NCBI GenBank assembly: GCA_016946835.1
Contig: JACVTC010000031.1
Location: 900,001 to 964,000, forward strand
Length of the DNA: 64,000 nucleotides
From: Neocallimastix lanati (nom. inval.)
Lineage: Eukaryota; Neocallimastigomycota; Neocallimastigomycetes; Neocallimastigales; Neocallimastigaceae
Direction: 5' to 3'
Shown here: positions 12,186 through 24,855 of the stretch, in pieces
Layout: the number at the start of each line of letters is the position of its first letter
Numbering within the stretch: position 1 is the stretch's first letter
Program-made: the position numbers and the translations under genes
Notes under the pieces: generated by a model
The model's database searches: none
Told to the model about the DNA's origin: nothing
The model's input: the letters and a program-made list of their open reading frames with translations, nothing else

Positions 12186-12300
12186 AATAATGAATTATTT
12201 CTTCTTATAGATATAGGTTATAGATATAGGTTATAGATATAGGATATACACAAATGAATAAAGACATTTTTATCATTATATATATATATATTTTTATTTT
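12186..12300. other. 5' flank of the HSP20 pseudogene
   Basis: Contains gatataggttata reiterated three times (about 12207-12246). The motif ttatttcttcttatagatatagg here recurs at about 13112-13136, so this flank has been duplicated along with HSP20 sequence. Confidence 0.6.
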
Positions 12301-12420
12301 TCTTGAGAACTCTTAAAATTTTATTTTCCATTTTGTCAATGTCAGCATTTTTAAGAATACTAAATGATCTTGCAAATTTACCAGAACTACATTCTTTTCT
12401 ACCGTATTTCTTATATATTT
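12301..12420 (-). pseudogene. Second HSP20 C-terminal fragment
   Basis: On the minus strand: YGRKECSSGKFARSFSILKN, then ADIDKMENKILRVLKK. This is a diverged copy of the domain end at 11640-11760, with a 6-residue gap after DK. No N-terminal half lies beside it: upstream is a 49 bp tandem repeat, then further out a copy of the HSP20 5' flank (13105-13160). A tandem HSP20 gene appears to have lost its first half. Confidence 0.75.
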
Positions 12421-12468
12421 TTATTATTCAAAATATTTTTGTTTGTTTTAAATTAAAAGTGATACTTT

Positions 12469-12670
12469 TAATTTTTAAACAATTTTAAAATTAAACTAAA
12501 ACAATATTTTAATATTGAAATTTTTAAACAATTTTAAAATTAAACTAAAACAATATTTTAATATTGAAATTTTTAAACAATTTTAAAATTAAACTAAAAT
12601 AATATTTTAATATTGAAATTTTTAAACAATTTTAAAATTAAACTAAAACATTATTTTAATATTGAAATTT
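12469..12670. repeat. 49 bp tandem repeat, about four copies
   Basis: The string caattttaaaattaaact recurs at 12480, 12529, 12578 and 12627, an exact period of 49 bp with almost no divergence. It occupies the place where the N-terminal half of the second HSP20 copy would be expected. Confidence 0.9.
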
Positions 12671-13189
12671 TAAGTAGATATAAATATTTTGAATAATATA
12701 AATTTAATATAATATTATTTATTATTTTATTTTAAACTAATATATCTGTTTATTTTACAACATTGTAAATAAAAAATAATAAATGAAATAATAATAATAA
12801 TAATAAAAAATTTTATCTATTCTAATTTTTATTTAGAAATATTTAATTAAATATATCAATATTTTTTTTTTATTTTTTTTATTATTATTTAATAATTTTT
12901 TAAAATATGTATATATTTTAAATATTAATTATGCTTTTTTTTTTTTTTAATATTTAATAATATCTTCATAAATAGTTGATTTGAATTTAATATAATATAA
13001 TAAATTTAAATAATTAATATTAGTATAATTTTTTTTTACAAAAATTAAAAATATTAATTGTATTAATATTAATTGATTGATAATATGACTTAATGAAATA
13101 AATATCATATCAAAGAATTATTTCTTCTTATAGATATAGGATATACACGAATGAATAAAGAAAAAAAAAATTATAAAAAAAATAATTAG
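12671..13189. other. AT-rich region with duplicated HSP20 5' flank
   Basis: Mainly A/T sequence. At about 13105-13160 it repeats the sequence found just upstream of the HSP20 start (12181-12265), including ggatatacac(a/g)aatgaataaag. No gene seen. Confidence 0.55.
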
Positions 13190-13880
13190 ATGTTAATATA
13201 TATAGTGAAATAAATATTAAAAAATTATAAAAACTATATATAATACAATAATGTAATATTAATAATTTTATTTTAAGGTTTTTTTTTTATTTTTAAAACT
13301 TAGTTTTTAATAAACTATATCAGTTTATTAAAGACTATAATTAGAATATTAATAATGTATATTATAATTCAACTATATTTAAAGTTTATTATATTTTTAT
13401 TATTATGTTCATATGTTTATAAAAAATAAAAAATAAATATATTATAAACTATATTTAAGGTTTATTATAACTTTTATTATTATGTTTCATGTTTAAAAAG
13501 AATTATTATTATTATGATTTTATATTTAAAAAAAAAGTATTATGTATATTAAATGAAAATATAAATTGATTATATTATGCCTAGTCTCATTAATTAATAT
13601 CATAAAATAATTCATAATATAAAAAAATTTTAATTAAAAAATATGTAAATTTCTATATATGGAAAATTTTCATTAAATTATTAAAGTGAAAATTTACAAA
13701 TAATATAAAAAATTGTTAATTTCTGAATTAATTTTTTTTTTTATTTTGTGACGGATAAAACTTCAATTTAAACAATTATATTTATATATCATGAAATAGG
13801 ATATATATAAAGTTTCTATAATTAGTTTACTTTTCAAGGAATAAAGATTTTAAAAAAAAATAATTATTAAAGAATTCTAT
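13190..13880. repeat. Dispersed ~700 bp repeat, copy 1
   Basis: Collinear with 21990-22700. Shared landmarks are aagactataattagaatatt (13333-13352), tgcctagtctcattaat (13577-13593) and tatatttatatatcatgaaa with tataaagtttctataatt (about 13777-13824). Non-coding on both strands. Termini and target duplications could not be defined. Confidence 0.75.
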
Positions 13881-15399
13881 TAAAAATAAATATTCTTTTA
13901 ATTACAGAATTTGATAGATTATTTTAAATAAAATTCTTATGAATTATATATTACTGCTACAAATGATAATAGTAATTTAAATGATATATTTTTAATAGAA
14001 TTATTATGAATTATATATTATTACTGTTGTAAATAATAAAAATTTAAATTGTATTAAACTTTTATTTGTTTATAATTTTAATCAGAATTACTAATAATTG
14101 TTTCTTATTTTTATTCAAAGAAAACAAGAAAAATAATATATATAGAAATATTAAATATTAATTTACTTTTTAAATAAAAAATATTAAAACATTAAATGAT
14201 ATAAAACTAATTATATATTTAAAATTAATAATTTATTTACATTTAACTATTTATATATTATGATCATTAATAAATATTATATTCTATATATATTTATGAT
14301 ATTTGTATTTTTAATTCTTATTGATAACGTTAACTATTATATTATTTCATATTTAAAATTTATTTAAATAACTAAACTATTATATTATTTCGTACTTAAA
14401 GTTTATTTAAATAAAGAATTACTTATGATTATTTATTTAAATATTCTAATTCTTTATTTAATTAAATTTCGAATATAAAATTTATTTATTTAAATATTCT
14501 AATTCTTTAATTCTTAAATAAATTTTAAATATAAAATAAGTTACTAAATATTCTTTTGTTGTTTGTGTTGTGACTTTTTGTTTATTTTGTTTATGAACTT
14601 TCCATTAATAAATTTTAATTATACAATTTCCATTTATTGAAAAACTTATTTTTAATTAAATATAATTATTAACTTTATTTAATATTAAATATTTTAATTT
14701 CAATTTTTTTAATTACAATTTTTAATTTTTTAATTAAAATTTTTAATTAACTTTCATTAAAAAATAAAATTATACATGAAAATGAAAAATGAAAAATAAA
14801 ATATAATATTATTGTAAAATGATAATTTTTATTATAATAAAAGATAATATAATAAAATATATAATATAGTTAGGGATGTTAATTATAAAATAAATATATG
14901 AATAATAGTGTTATTAATTGATAATATGAATTCATAATAATTGATATATAAAGAAAATATTATAAATAAGATATATTTTAATACTTTATAAAAAATTATC
15001 TTTAAAATAATTTATCTCTAAATATAGAATTTTTTTTTTATTGAATCATTATAGGACTAATAAAGACTATTTTTTATATAGATTAATGAAAATATTATAT
15101 ATTTATAATTTGATATAATTATTATAAATATTTATCATTATAAATTGTAAATTATAATATAGTAAATGTAATATTAATAATAATTAAAAAGTAATGTTAA
15201 TAATAATTAAAAAGTAATATTAATAATAATTAAAAATAAAAAATAAAAATAATAATAGAAATAATTTTATTTATGAATAATGAAAATTGAATTTTAAATA
15301 TAAAAATTTAATAAAAATAATTAATATAGTATTATATATTTATTAGTATTTATTTTTAATATAATATTCAAAATTTTTATATATATACTTTTTATTGTA

Positions 15400-15650
15400 T
15401 ATTTTTTTTTTTTTTTTTTATTTTTATTATTATTATTATAAATATTATTTTTTTATTATAAAGAAAAAAGGTATGTAAATAAATAAATTCAATATATATA
15501 TATATATTTTATTATTTTTTATTTTTTTTTTTTTTATTTTTTATTATAAAGAGAAAAGGTATGAATATAACTCATATATATATATATTATTTTTTATTTT
15601 TTTTTATTATTTTCATTTTTTTATTATAAAGAAAAAAGGTATATAAATAA
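15400..15650. repeat. ~75 bp direct repeat, three copies
   Basis: The string ttattataaagaaaaaaggtatg and close variants recur at about 15453, 15539 and 15616. Each is preceded by a T-run and followed by an (AT)n run. Confidence 0.75.
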
Positions 15651-16577
15651 TATCTATATTATAATATAATTTTTTTTAATTTTTAAAAATAAAATATTTA
15701 GAATAATTTTTATAAGGGTCTAATTAAAAAGTGAAATTAGATGTATTTTATAAATGATAAATTATACAATGTTTAAATTATATATTTATATATATTAAAT
15801 GTAAAGTTTATTTTAATGATATTAAAGCAATATAAAATAAGTAGTATTTAAAATATTTATAAATATATGATAGTATAACTTTATACTATTTAAACTTTTT
15901 AAAGTTTCATCAATAAATCATTAACTACTCATATAAAATTATTAATGAAAAAGTCTGAATTTCAAAGTAGTTTATTGTTATTTCTTTAATAAAGTTAAAG
16001 AGAAAAATTTTTTTATTTGTTTAATATTAATATTATAAATGAATTTATTTTTTTAATTATGTATAATATAAAAGAAAAAAAGTAATGTAAAAATAAATAA
16101 TAAATAATTATATATTTATTTTATTATATTGAAATAATAAATTACAGAAATATCATATTAAATTTATAAGGCAAGTTATTTACTATTTATTACATAAGAT
16201 AACAAAAAATATTATAATATATAAATTTTGTATCTGGTAAATATATATATATATATTATATAATATGTATAAAATTTTAAAACAAAAATTCATACAGTAA
16301 TATAAATTTATACATATCAAGAAATTTAAATTTATATAACGTGAGTATTAACAAATAATAAATAGAAATTGAAATTTATATATAAAACTGGAGTATTTAA
16401 AAAATAATAAATGGAAATTATTTTAAAAATATATATTATGAAATATAATTTTTTTTTTAAAAAAAAAAAAAATTATTTTATGAAGTAAGTATTAAGGACT
16501 ATATTTAATTATTTTTACTATAAAAGTATTTATTAAATTTAAAATTTTATAAAGTATTTATATTAGAGTATGAAAGA

Positions 16578-16700
16578 TAATAATAAAATACAAAAAAAAA
16601 AAAATAATCATAATAATAAAATACAAAAAAAAAAATAATAATAAAATACAAAAAAAAAAAAATAATCATAATAATAAAATACAAAAAAAAAAAAAAAATA
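16578..16700. repeat. ataataaaatac(A)n tandem repeat
   Basis: Four near-identical units of ataataaaatac plus an A-run, two of them with aataatcat, ending near 16700. Slippage-type repeat. Confidence 0.8.
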
Positions 16701-16951
16701 AAATGAAAAACTTTATTTTTTCAATAGAAGTTATATTATTTAAATATGAAATATAAATATATATATATAATTTTTAAAGTTAATATATATTTGAGCGAAA
16801 AAATATATATATATATTTTTTAAAAAATTATATCAAACTAAAAGTAGAATAAAGTATATTACAATTTAAATTATATTTAAAATATAATTTAAAATTGGTA
16901 ATTTAAAAGTATATTCAAAATTATTAAATAATTCAAATTTATGCAACTTTA

Positions 16952-17030
16952 TATTTTTTCATGGCGATTAATAAAAATATGTAGAAATCATTTTTCATGG
17001 CGATTAATAAAAATATATAGAAATCATTTC
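16952..17030. repeat. 37 bp tandem duplication
   Basis: tttcatggcgattaataaaa followed by atatgtagaaatca occurs twice in direct succession, with one substitution. Confidence 0.85.
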
Positions 17031-17743
17031 AAATAATTAATTAATATTTTAAAGTATTTAAAATTATTAAACTTTATTTTTTTAATGTAATATAATCATA
17101 ATAGTTATAGAAGTTTAAAGTAATTAATATTTTTTCTATTGTAACAATAAATTATTATAGTTTAAAGTTTAACTATTTTTAACTATTTTTACTATAAATA
17201 ATTATATTATTTCTTAAACAATAATTAATGGAATTTTAAATTGAATTAAAAATATTATTAAATAATTTAATATTTTTTTTATAGTTTTAGAAATTTAAAA
17301 ATTAATCAAACTTACCTAATTATGAGTAAAATTAATCTATAACCAATTTAAATATTCAAATTTATATAATAGGAAAATTATAAATAAATATTTAAATTTA
17401 CATAATAAGAATGTAATAATTAGTTTAATGTATATATTTTATTTTTATTGCTTATACTCATAAATTTATACATAAATTTATAATTTATAAATTTATAATT
17501 TCAGAAAGTAAGAAGAATATTTTTTGCAATTAATATAATTTGATAATTAAGGAATATTAAAAATATAGAAACAAGGCAATTTTTAATACTTTCAGAAAAT
17601 AACTTAACCATAAATAATTGAAATGAATGAATTTAATTCATGAAAAAATTCTATTTTTATATTTCAAAAAAAAAAAAAAAAAAAAAAAAATATATATAAA
17701 ATACATTTCCTAAATTCTTAATAATAATAGTATTATAAATAAA

Positions 17744-19354
17744 TTAAATATGAAGCTTTGAACAATTAATACATTCTTTTAAATGCTTTTTTAATATATC
17801 TGTTCTACTAAATCTTCTATTACAAATCTTACATACATATGGCTTTTCACCAGTATGTATTCTTTTATGTCTTAATAAATCATACTTTCGCTTAAATGTT
17901 GTTTTACAATAAATGCATCTAAATGGCTTCGCTCCATAGAATAAGCGAACGTTTGAATTTATTTGCCCTTCCGTCTTTGTATTTACGTATAATCCTTTTG
18001 AAAAAAAGGCATTGTTATATTTTATTATATTTTTTCTTTTTTCATTTTGTAGAAGGGTATTTTTTTTTTGCTTTGATTCGTCATGAAGAATATATTTTGT
18101 TTTATACAACGACTGTAGTTCTTCATTTGGATTTTTATCTTTAATAATATAATTTTGATAAGTCATATTTATTTGATTAATATTTTTTTTAATATCTATA
18201 ATATTTTTTTCACCATTAGTTAATGATTTTTTATCCTTATTATTAAAACTTGATATATTAATTAGTATTTCATTCGTACTAGTGTTATTTTGATGGATAT
18301 CATTAAATAATTCATTTGGTAATTGATTATTCAAAAACTGTTTTTCATTACAAAAATCTTGTTCAGGATTATAATTATTATTAAATATTTGTTTTTCATA
18401 ACTGAAATCTTTTCCAGAGATAGAATTATTATCAATAATATTTAAAAATTTTTTTTTCCAAAGTAAAGGTTCAGTAGAAATATCATTTTCTTTTAAATAT
18501 TGAATATATTCATTATAATAATTTTTGGGTAATATAATTTCTGAATTTAAGAAAGAAATTTCATTATTTTTTTCTGCTTTTGAGGTGGTTAATGATATAT
18601 TTCCGTTATTGATATTTAATGGTATATTCCCGTTATTGATATTTTGGTAAGGGTATTGTACGTTTGATTGATATATCAGTAGTTCCTTGTTGGTATTATT
18701 ACTTTTTTTTTCCACCAAGCTGTTATGGCGTATCTTCTCCTGAGAAAAATTACTAATATTCAATTCTGATATAGTTATTACATCATTATCGTATCTTTCT
18801 TTAGAATTAGAGTCTGACAGAACTGAATTTAAGCTATTTCTATTATTAATATTATTATTTTTATCACAAAATTTCAAACCTATATCATTATTATAATAAT
18901 CAATATTATTAATATTATTATTATTGTTCCCTAATAATATTTGTTTTAAATATTGATTGTTTTTATTATCTTTAATATCTTCAGTTTCTGGAAAAAAATT
19001 GTAAATATCTGAACATGTCTGAGTTGGTATATCATTATTATACTTTCCCTTATAATTTTTTTTTGAGTCTAAAAATTCTAAATTCAAGCAGCTTCTTTTT
19101 ATATCATCATTTTTATCACATAAAATAAAGTCAAAATCTTTATAATAATTATTATTATTGCAATTATTTGTATTATTTAATAATATTTGCTTTTGATATA
19201 AATTATTTTTATCATTATTATTATGTGAAATTATATACCCGTTTTTATAATAATTTTTATAATCATAAATGTTATCATTTTTATAACTGAAAGAATTCAA
19301 ATTATATTTATGATAATCATATAAGTTTTTAAAATTTGCTTGTATACCTTCCAT
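17744..19354 (-). CDS. Asparagine-rich C2H2 zinc finger protein, putative transcription factor
   Basis: Single intact frame of 536 residues. Two adjacent zinc fingers sit at the extreme C-terminus. Finger 1 uses C480, C483, H496 and H500. The canonical linker HTGEKP follows. Finger 2 uses C508, C511, H524 and, in place of the last histidine, C528 (C2HC). The first ~470 residues are low-complexity (Asn, Lys, Ile, Tyr rich) without a known domain, as is common in proteins of AT-rich genomes. Two tandem fingers with a TGEKP linker indicate sequence-specific DNA binding in the nucleus. The target genes are not predictable. The start at 19354 is the first Met after a poly-A-rich 5' region. Confidence 0.85.
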   Translation of the reverse strand: MEGIQANFKNLYDYHKYNLNSFSYKNDNIYDYKNYYKNGYIISHNNNDKNNLYQKQILLNNTNNCNNNNYYKDFDFILCDKNDDIKRSCLNLEFLDSKKNYKGKYNNDIPTQTCSDIYNFFPETEDIKDNKNNQYLKQILLGNNNNNINNIDYYNNDIGLKFCDKNNNINNRNSLNSVLSDSNSKERYDNDVITISELNISNFSQEKIRHNSLVEKKSNNTNKELLIYQSNVQYPYQNINNGNIPLNINNGNISLTTSKAEKNNEISFLNSEIILPKNYYNEYIQYLKENDISTEPLLWKKKFLNIIDNNSISGKDFSYEKQIFNNNYNPEQDFCNEKQFLNNQLPNELFNDIHQNNTSTNEILINISSFNNKDKKSLTNGEKNIIDIKKNINQINMTYQNYIIKDKNPNEELQSLYKTKYILHDESKQKKNTLLQNEKRKNIIKYNNAFFSKGLYVNTKTEGQINSNVRLFYGAKPFRCIYCKTTFKRKYDLLRHKRIHTGEKPYVCKICNRRFSRTDILKKHLKECINCSKLHI

Positions 19355-20170
19355 AATTAAATATTAAAATAAAATAAAAAAAAAAAAAAAAATTAAAATT
19401 AAATTAAATTATTATTATTATTATTATTAATAAATTAGAATTTAAATATCAATTAATTTATATAAAATAATAAAATAATAAAAAATAATAATATAATATT
19501 AAAATAATATAATAACAAAATAAAATAATATAAAGATAATATAAAATAAATTAAATTAAATTAAACAAGAAATGAAAAAAAAAAAAAAAAAAAAAATTAA
19601 AACGAAACTAAATAATTTTATATTTACTGTTTATAAATTCATTAAAATTATCAATTTTTTAAGTTATATATAATTATTACATTTATTGAATAGTTATTAC
19701 ATTTATTGAATAGTTTTTAAATTATATATAATTTTTACTATTATTATTTATCTATATATTATTATATTACCTTATTCTGTCATTTTATAATATATAAAAT
19801 ATAGTTTATATATATATTAATGTATTTTATAATATATTTTAAATATATTATTATTATTTTTCTATATATATTTATACTACCTTTTTATAATTTTATAATA
19901 TATTTAAAATATAATTTTCTAAAAGAATTATATAATTTTTTAATATATATTAAAAAAAAAAATTATATAAACTATAACATTACCTTAAAAAAATTTTTTT
20001 TTTTTTTTTTTTTTTGTATTTTAATTATATAAATAAAATATATGATTTATTAGATTTTTTTTTATTAATTGTTGATATTTATATTTATTTAATTAATTAT
20101 ATAAATAAATGTTTTAAATAAATTAAACTTTAAAATAAAAAATAAATATTTTTTTATTATATTATATATA

Positions 20171-20217
<47 letters not shown>

Positions 20218-20680
20218 TATTTATAGTTTTAAAAATCTTCAATATTACTTTTGAATTTCTTATATTCCACTACATACATTTCAAAACAATACTTACGTTA
20301 ATATTATATAAAAACTTTATTTTCTTTATATTTTAAGTAATTGAATATCAAAATTTTAAAGTTTTGTAGTTATTCAAATATAGAATGAAAGTAATTCAAA
20401 TATAATATTTTTAATTTTTTTTTATGAATATTGTATTTGTTGTTACTAATAATTTTCTAATTTTTTATAAACTTTATAAAATTTTATAAATAAAATTATA
20501 GGATATTTTAGTTGTAATAGTAATATTTTACTTATTTTTATTTTAATTTTTTTTTATTGATATATATAGAATAAAATAAAATTAAAATAATGAATAACGC
20601 TTTAACTAAATAAAATGAAAAAATATTATTTATATATTATGATATAAAAAGTTATTTGTAATATTAAAAAGTTTTTCATA

Positions 20681-20729
<49 letters not shown>

Positions 20730-20739
20730 TTGTTCATAT

Positions 20740-20781
<42 letters not shown>

Positions 20782-21989
20782 GATAAAGTTTAAAATTTTA
20801 TTAAATTTCAACTAACTCTAATAATAAAAAAAGTTTTTTTATATAAATAAATATAAATAATTGTAAAAATTTAGAATTTCTATATTTTTTTAATTTTTTA
20901 AAACTCTTTAGAAGAATCTTAGGATTAGGAAAAATTAAAAAAAAATTTTTTAATATTACAATAAATAAATAAAATTTTTAAAATTTTTAATGTTTTAAAT
21001 TTTAATATAATAATATAAATTAAAACAAATGTAACAAAATATTAAATTAGTTTATTCCAGAAGTTAAATTATTATAATTGATTTTATAATATCAAACTTT
21101 TAACTAAAATCAGTCAATTCACGTCACAAGTGAAAGAATTAATAAATAATTATACACTTTAATATTTTTAATAAATTTTTAAAATATTTATTGTTGGATT
21201 ATTATTAATTATTATTTAAATTTATAAAATATTAATAGAACAAAGCAAATATAAATGATTATAAATTTTATATATAGTATATATAATATTTATAATAAAT
21301 TAATTTTTTTTTCTCTCTCTTATCAAAAGTAATATTACCATATTTGTTTATTTTTATTGAAAAGAAAAATAAATCCACTTAATATAGAAGATCAAAAAAG
21401 TTCTTTTTGTTTATTTAATTTATAAATAAATTTATATATTTAATCTTATTTAATGAAATAATTTAAAATAACTATTATAAATTAATAATATAATAAAAGC
21501 ATTTTATTATTTATACAATAAAGTTAAAAAACATTTAATGTTAAATATTTTAAGTTGTAACTAAATATGTTTATACAATAAAAAAATTTTTTTTTATTAC
21601 CATTTTATTTTTTGGAGATAGAGACATATCTTTGTATTTAATAAAATATAATTAATTAATTTTATTCTTCTTAAAAAAATTATATTAATATTTATTATTT
21701 AAAAATAAATATATGACTAACATTTTGATTGAAAATATGACTTGGTGTAATAAATATTAGGAAAAAAATATATTAAAAAAAATTATAACAAATAAATAAA
21801 TAAAATTATATATATATCATTAACTTTTATTTTTTATGATAAAAAAATGACTACTAACAATAATTTTTTAATATACTATAATTAATATTTTAATTACATG
21901 ATTATAAAAGATTATGAGAGTTTATTTATTATATTTTAAAACAATAAATATTAAAAATGTATAAACGCTAATAATCATAATTACTATGA
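19355..21989. other. Gene-free AT-rich region
   Basis: Upstream flank of the zinc finger gene followed by ~2.5 kb of A/T sequence. It includes a ~43 bp poly-T at about 20174-20214, (AT)n at 20689-20710 and a long poly-A at about 20742-20778. Short frames are Ile/Tyr/Phe runs. No gene supported. Confidence 0.6.
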
Positions 21990-22700
21990 TTATTTATTAA
22001 TAAACTATATATAATATAGAATTATAATATATTATATATTAATACAATAAAATAATATTAATAATTTTATTTTGAGATTTTTTTTTATTTTTAAAACTTT
22101 GTTTTTAATAAATTATATCATTAAATATTTAAGACTATAATTAGAATATTAATAATATACTTTATTTAAGTTTATTATACCTTTATTATTATGCTTTTAT
22201 GTTTAAAAATATATATATTATAAACTATATTTAAGGTTTATTATACTTTTATTATTATGTTTTTATGTTTAAAAATATATATATATTATAAACTATATTT
22301 AAGGTTTATTATACTTTTATTATTATGTTTTATGTTAATAAAAAAAGAAAAAAAAAAGTTTTTTGTATATTAAATGAAAGTGTAAATTGATTAAATTATG
22401 TCTAGTCTCATTAATAAAATTATAATAATAATTCAATATAAAAATTTTTTAATAAAAAAATATGTAAATTTTTATATATTTGAGTGAAAATTTACAAATA
22501 AAACAGTAAAAGAAATATAATATAAATAATTGTTAATTTCTATTAATTATTTAATTGAAATTTTTTTTTTTTTTTTGTCACGGAAAAAAAAAAAAAAAAA
22601 AATTATATTTATATATCATGAAATAGTATATATATAAAAAGTTTCTATAATTGGTTTACTTTTCTAGAATAAAATTTATAAAAAAAAAAAATAATTATAA
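21990..22700. repeat. Dispersed ~700 bp repeat, copy 2
   Basis: Same orientation and order of landmarks as 13190-13880. It additionally contains an internal ~85 bp triplication of tataaactatatttaaggtttattata...tattatg (about 22150-22335). The block tcacgg preceding an A-run (22577-22600) corresponds to gtgacggataaaacttcaat in copy 1. Confidence 0.75.
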
Positions 22701-23088
22701 AAGTAAAAATTAATATTTTTAATAGAAGAGATATTTAAAATACTCTATATATATAAAGTAATATAAAATAAATATTATATCAAATCATTAATATTTTTAA
22801 AATAAATCAATATAAATTGAATTTATGACACTATTATTTAAATTCTTATTATCCTCTCAAGCCATTTGTGTATTATTTTTTTTATTTTTTTTTTTTAAAA
22901 TATTCAATATTTAGTAACATAAAATATAATATAATTTATTGAATTTTTTTTTTATTTTCAATTTATGTATATTTGAAAATACTAATTATTTGATATTTAT
23001 ATTGTTATAATTAATAACTAGAAATTTTAAATATACTACATAATTTTATAAATTAATTATTGATTAAATTTTTGTTATAAAAAGAATT

Positions 23089-23144
<56 letters not shown>

Positions 23145-23209
23145 ATCTTTAAATATTAACTTCTTATACTAACATAAAGATTTTTTTTTCGAAATTTTTT
23201 TTTTTTTTT

Positions 23210-23244
<35 letters not shown>

Positions 23245-23345
23245 CTTAAAATCATATTAATTTTAATTTTTTTTTTTAATTTTTTTTAATCTTATAATTA
23301 TATATTTATTATTATTATTATTATTATTATTAATAAATAATTAGT
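22701..23345. other. AT-rich region with very long poly-T tracts
   Basis: Two poly-T tracts (about 23092-23140 and 23213-23240) and (ATT)n at 23309-23330. No gene visible. Confidence 0.55.
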
Positions 23346-23360
23346 TTATATATATAACAA

Positions 23361-23840
23361 AATGTTTGACGAGACTGAGAGAGTCTCAACTAAGGATATA
23401 TTAAACAAAGTATAAGCTTTAGTTACAAGAAATTGATTTATATTTATCTATGAATGAAGTCGATGACTTCATGTATGAAGAAAAAATAAAATATATAGAT
23501 AAAAGCAAAATAAAAAAAATAAAGATTTTTCAAAATACAGAAAAGTTAAGAGAAAAGAAAATTTATATTACGATATAAGTGTTACTGAAGATATGGTAAA
23601 AGCTGATATTAAAGTCAAATATTATCTTCATAATAGCATATCAGATGATATAAAAGTTAAAATAAATTTTCACCCATTTAATACATTTCAAATAATGAAC
23701 CTTATCAAAAGCATGAACACTAAAAGTGACGAAAGAAAAGCATCAGAGCTCAAGGACAAATTGGAAGGTATAAAATATTCTAGAGATGAAGATATATGCC
23801 TCATTTATATCAGAACTCAAAATGATATTTGAGTAATTGA
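23361..23840 (+). pseudogene. Ty1/copia gag relic
   Basis: Plus-strand frame 23593-23832 has a Gag-like (UBN2-type) pattern: KYYLHNSISDDIKVKI, then after a spacer ELKDKLEGIKYSRDEDICL followed by YIRTQND. Upstream, 23361-23590 is the likely N-terminal part but is broken by stops. It belongs with the RT-RNase H fragments at 24490 and 25870, in the same orientation. Confidence 0.7.
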
Positions 23841-24489
23841 GAGATTTAAAATATAAATTCTCGTATGAGAAAAAAAATAAAATTACCTATATTTAATTGA
23901 ATCAAATAAAAAAAAAAAAAAAACATTCCTCACTTAATATACTTGAAAGAATTAAAAAAATAAAACAATAAAAAAAAAAAAAATAAAAATAATGCCACAT
24001 ATAGTTCTTAAATAAAATACAATAGACAAAGAAACTTTAAAAGAGAAAAAAAACAATTAAAAGAAGAGAAAAAAGAAGCTTTATCTACAATAAAGCTGGG
24101 TCATATTGCTAAATATTATCAACTCAACCCTACGAATAAAAGGAAAAAATAAAAATAAAGCAGATAATGTTTAAGTAAAAAAAAAAATTTTTTATAACTA
24201 CGACGATTCCTTCTTTTACGGATAATTATAAATTCAGAAGAAAAAGGTAAATCTGATAAAAAATTTTTTTATAACTATTACGATTCCTTCTTTTACGGAT
24301 AATTATAAATTCAGAAGAAAAAGGTAAATCTGATAAATGAGTAATAACTAAAGATCACGGGAGGCACAACAGTAAAAAATATTAAAAATAATAATATAAA
24401 TAAAAATAAGTTTATTGATATCAACAATAATATTGAAAAAAAAAAAATAAAAATAATAGTATAAATATATATAATATTTAATTTTGATA
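23841..24489 (+). other. Decayed interior of the copia relic
   Basis: AT-rich remains between gag and RT-RNase H, broken by A-runs. It contains the 75 bp tandem duplication noted separately. No integrase motif can be recognised. Confidence 0.45.
24187..24338. repeat. ~75 bp tandem duplication
   Basis: The segment aattttttataactacgacgattcc, running to ggtaaatctgataa, is repeated immediately with two or three differences. Confidence 0.9.
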
Positions 24490-24855
24490 TAAATAAAGCT
24501 ACTTCATCTATGGTACAGGAAGTGAATTTGGAAATGAGAGAGAAGAAATTTAATGTAACTAAATATGAGCTAGTTATAGGGTGTTTACTATATCTAGGTA
24601 TTTAACACTCATCCAGATATTTCATTCTCTGTTAACAAAGCTTCACATGTGTCAAAAGATCCAACTTTTAAATATTGGTTAATTGTTCTCAAAATATTCA
24701 TATATCTCAAAGGTAATAAAAATTATGGTATAAAATTTTTTCAAAGACATTATATTTAAATGTATATATAGATAGAGATTATAGAGGAGACAAAGAAACT
24801 AGGAAGTCTACCACTGGTTACCTATTTATGATGGGAAATAGTGCCAAATAAGATG
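24490..24855 (+). pseudogene. Ty1/copia RT-RNase H junction fragment
   Basis: Plus-strand pieces read YELVIGCLLYLG, SVNKASHVSKDPTF, IFIYLKGNKNYGIKFF, then RDYRGDKETRKSTTGYLFMM and GNSA. These are the consecutive blocks of copia Pol after RT. Stops interrupt the frame. The reading breaks off near 24855 exactly where ISW/SKLQ would be expected and resumes at about 25880. Confidence 0.85.

Larger units (their letters stand above)
13881..17743. other. Long gene-free AT-rich region
   Basis: Nearly 4 kb with no credible coding sequence on either strand. It holds local tandem repeats, listed separately, and scattered AT microsatellites. The right end is the 3' flank of the zinc finger gene. Confidence 0.6.

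Noticed and set aside
17923-18144. Plus-strand frame inside the zinc finger gene
   Set aside because: Shadow of the intact 536-residue minus-strand gene; no motif.
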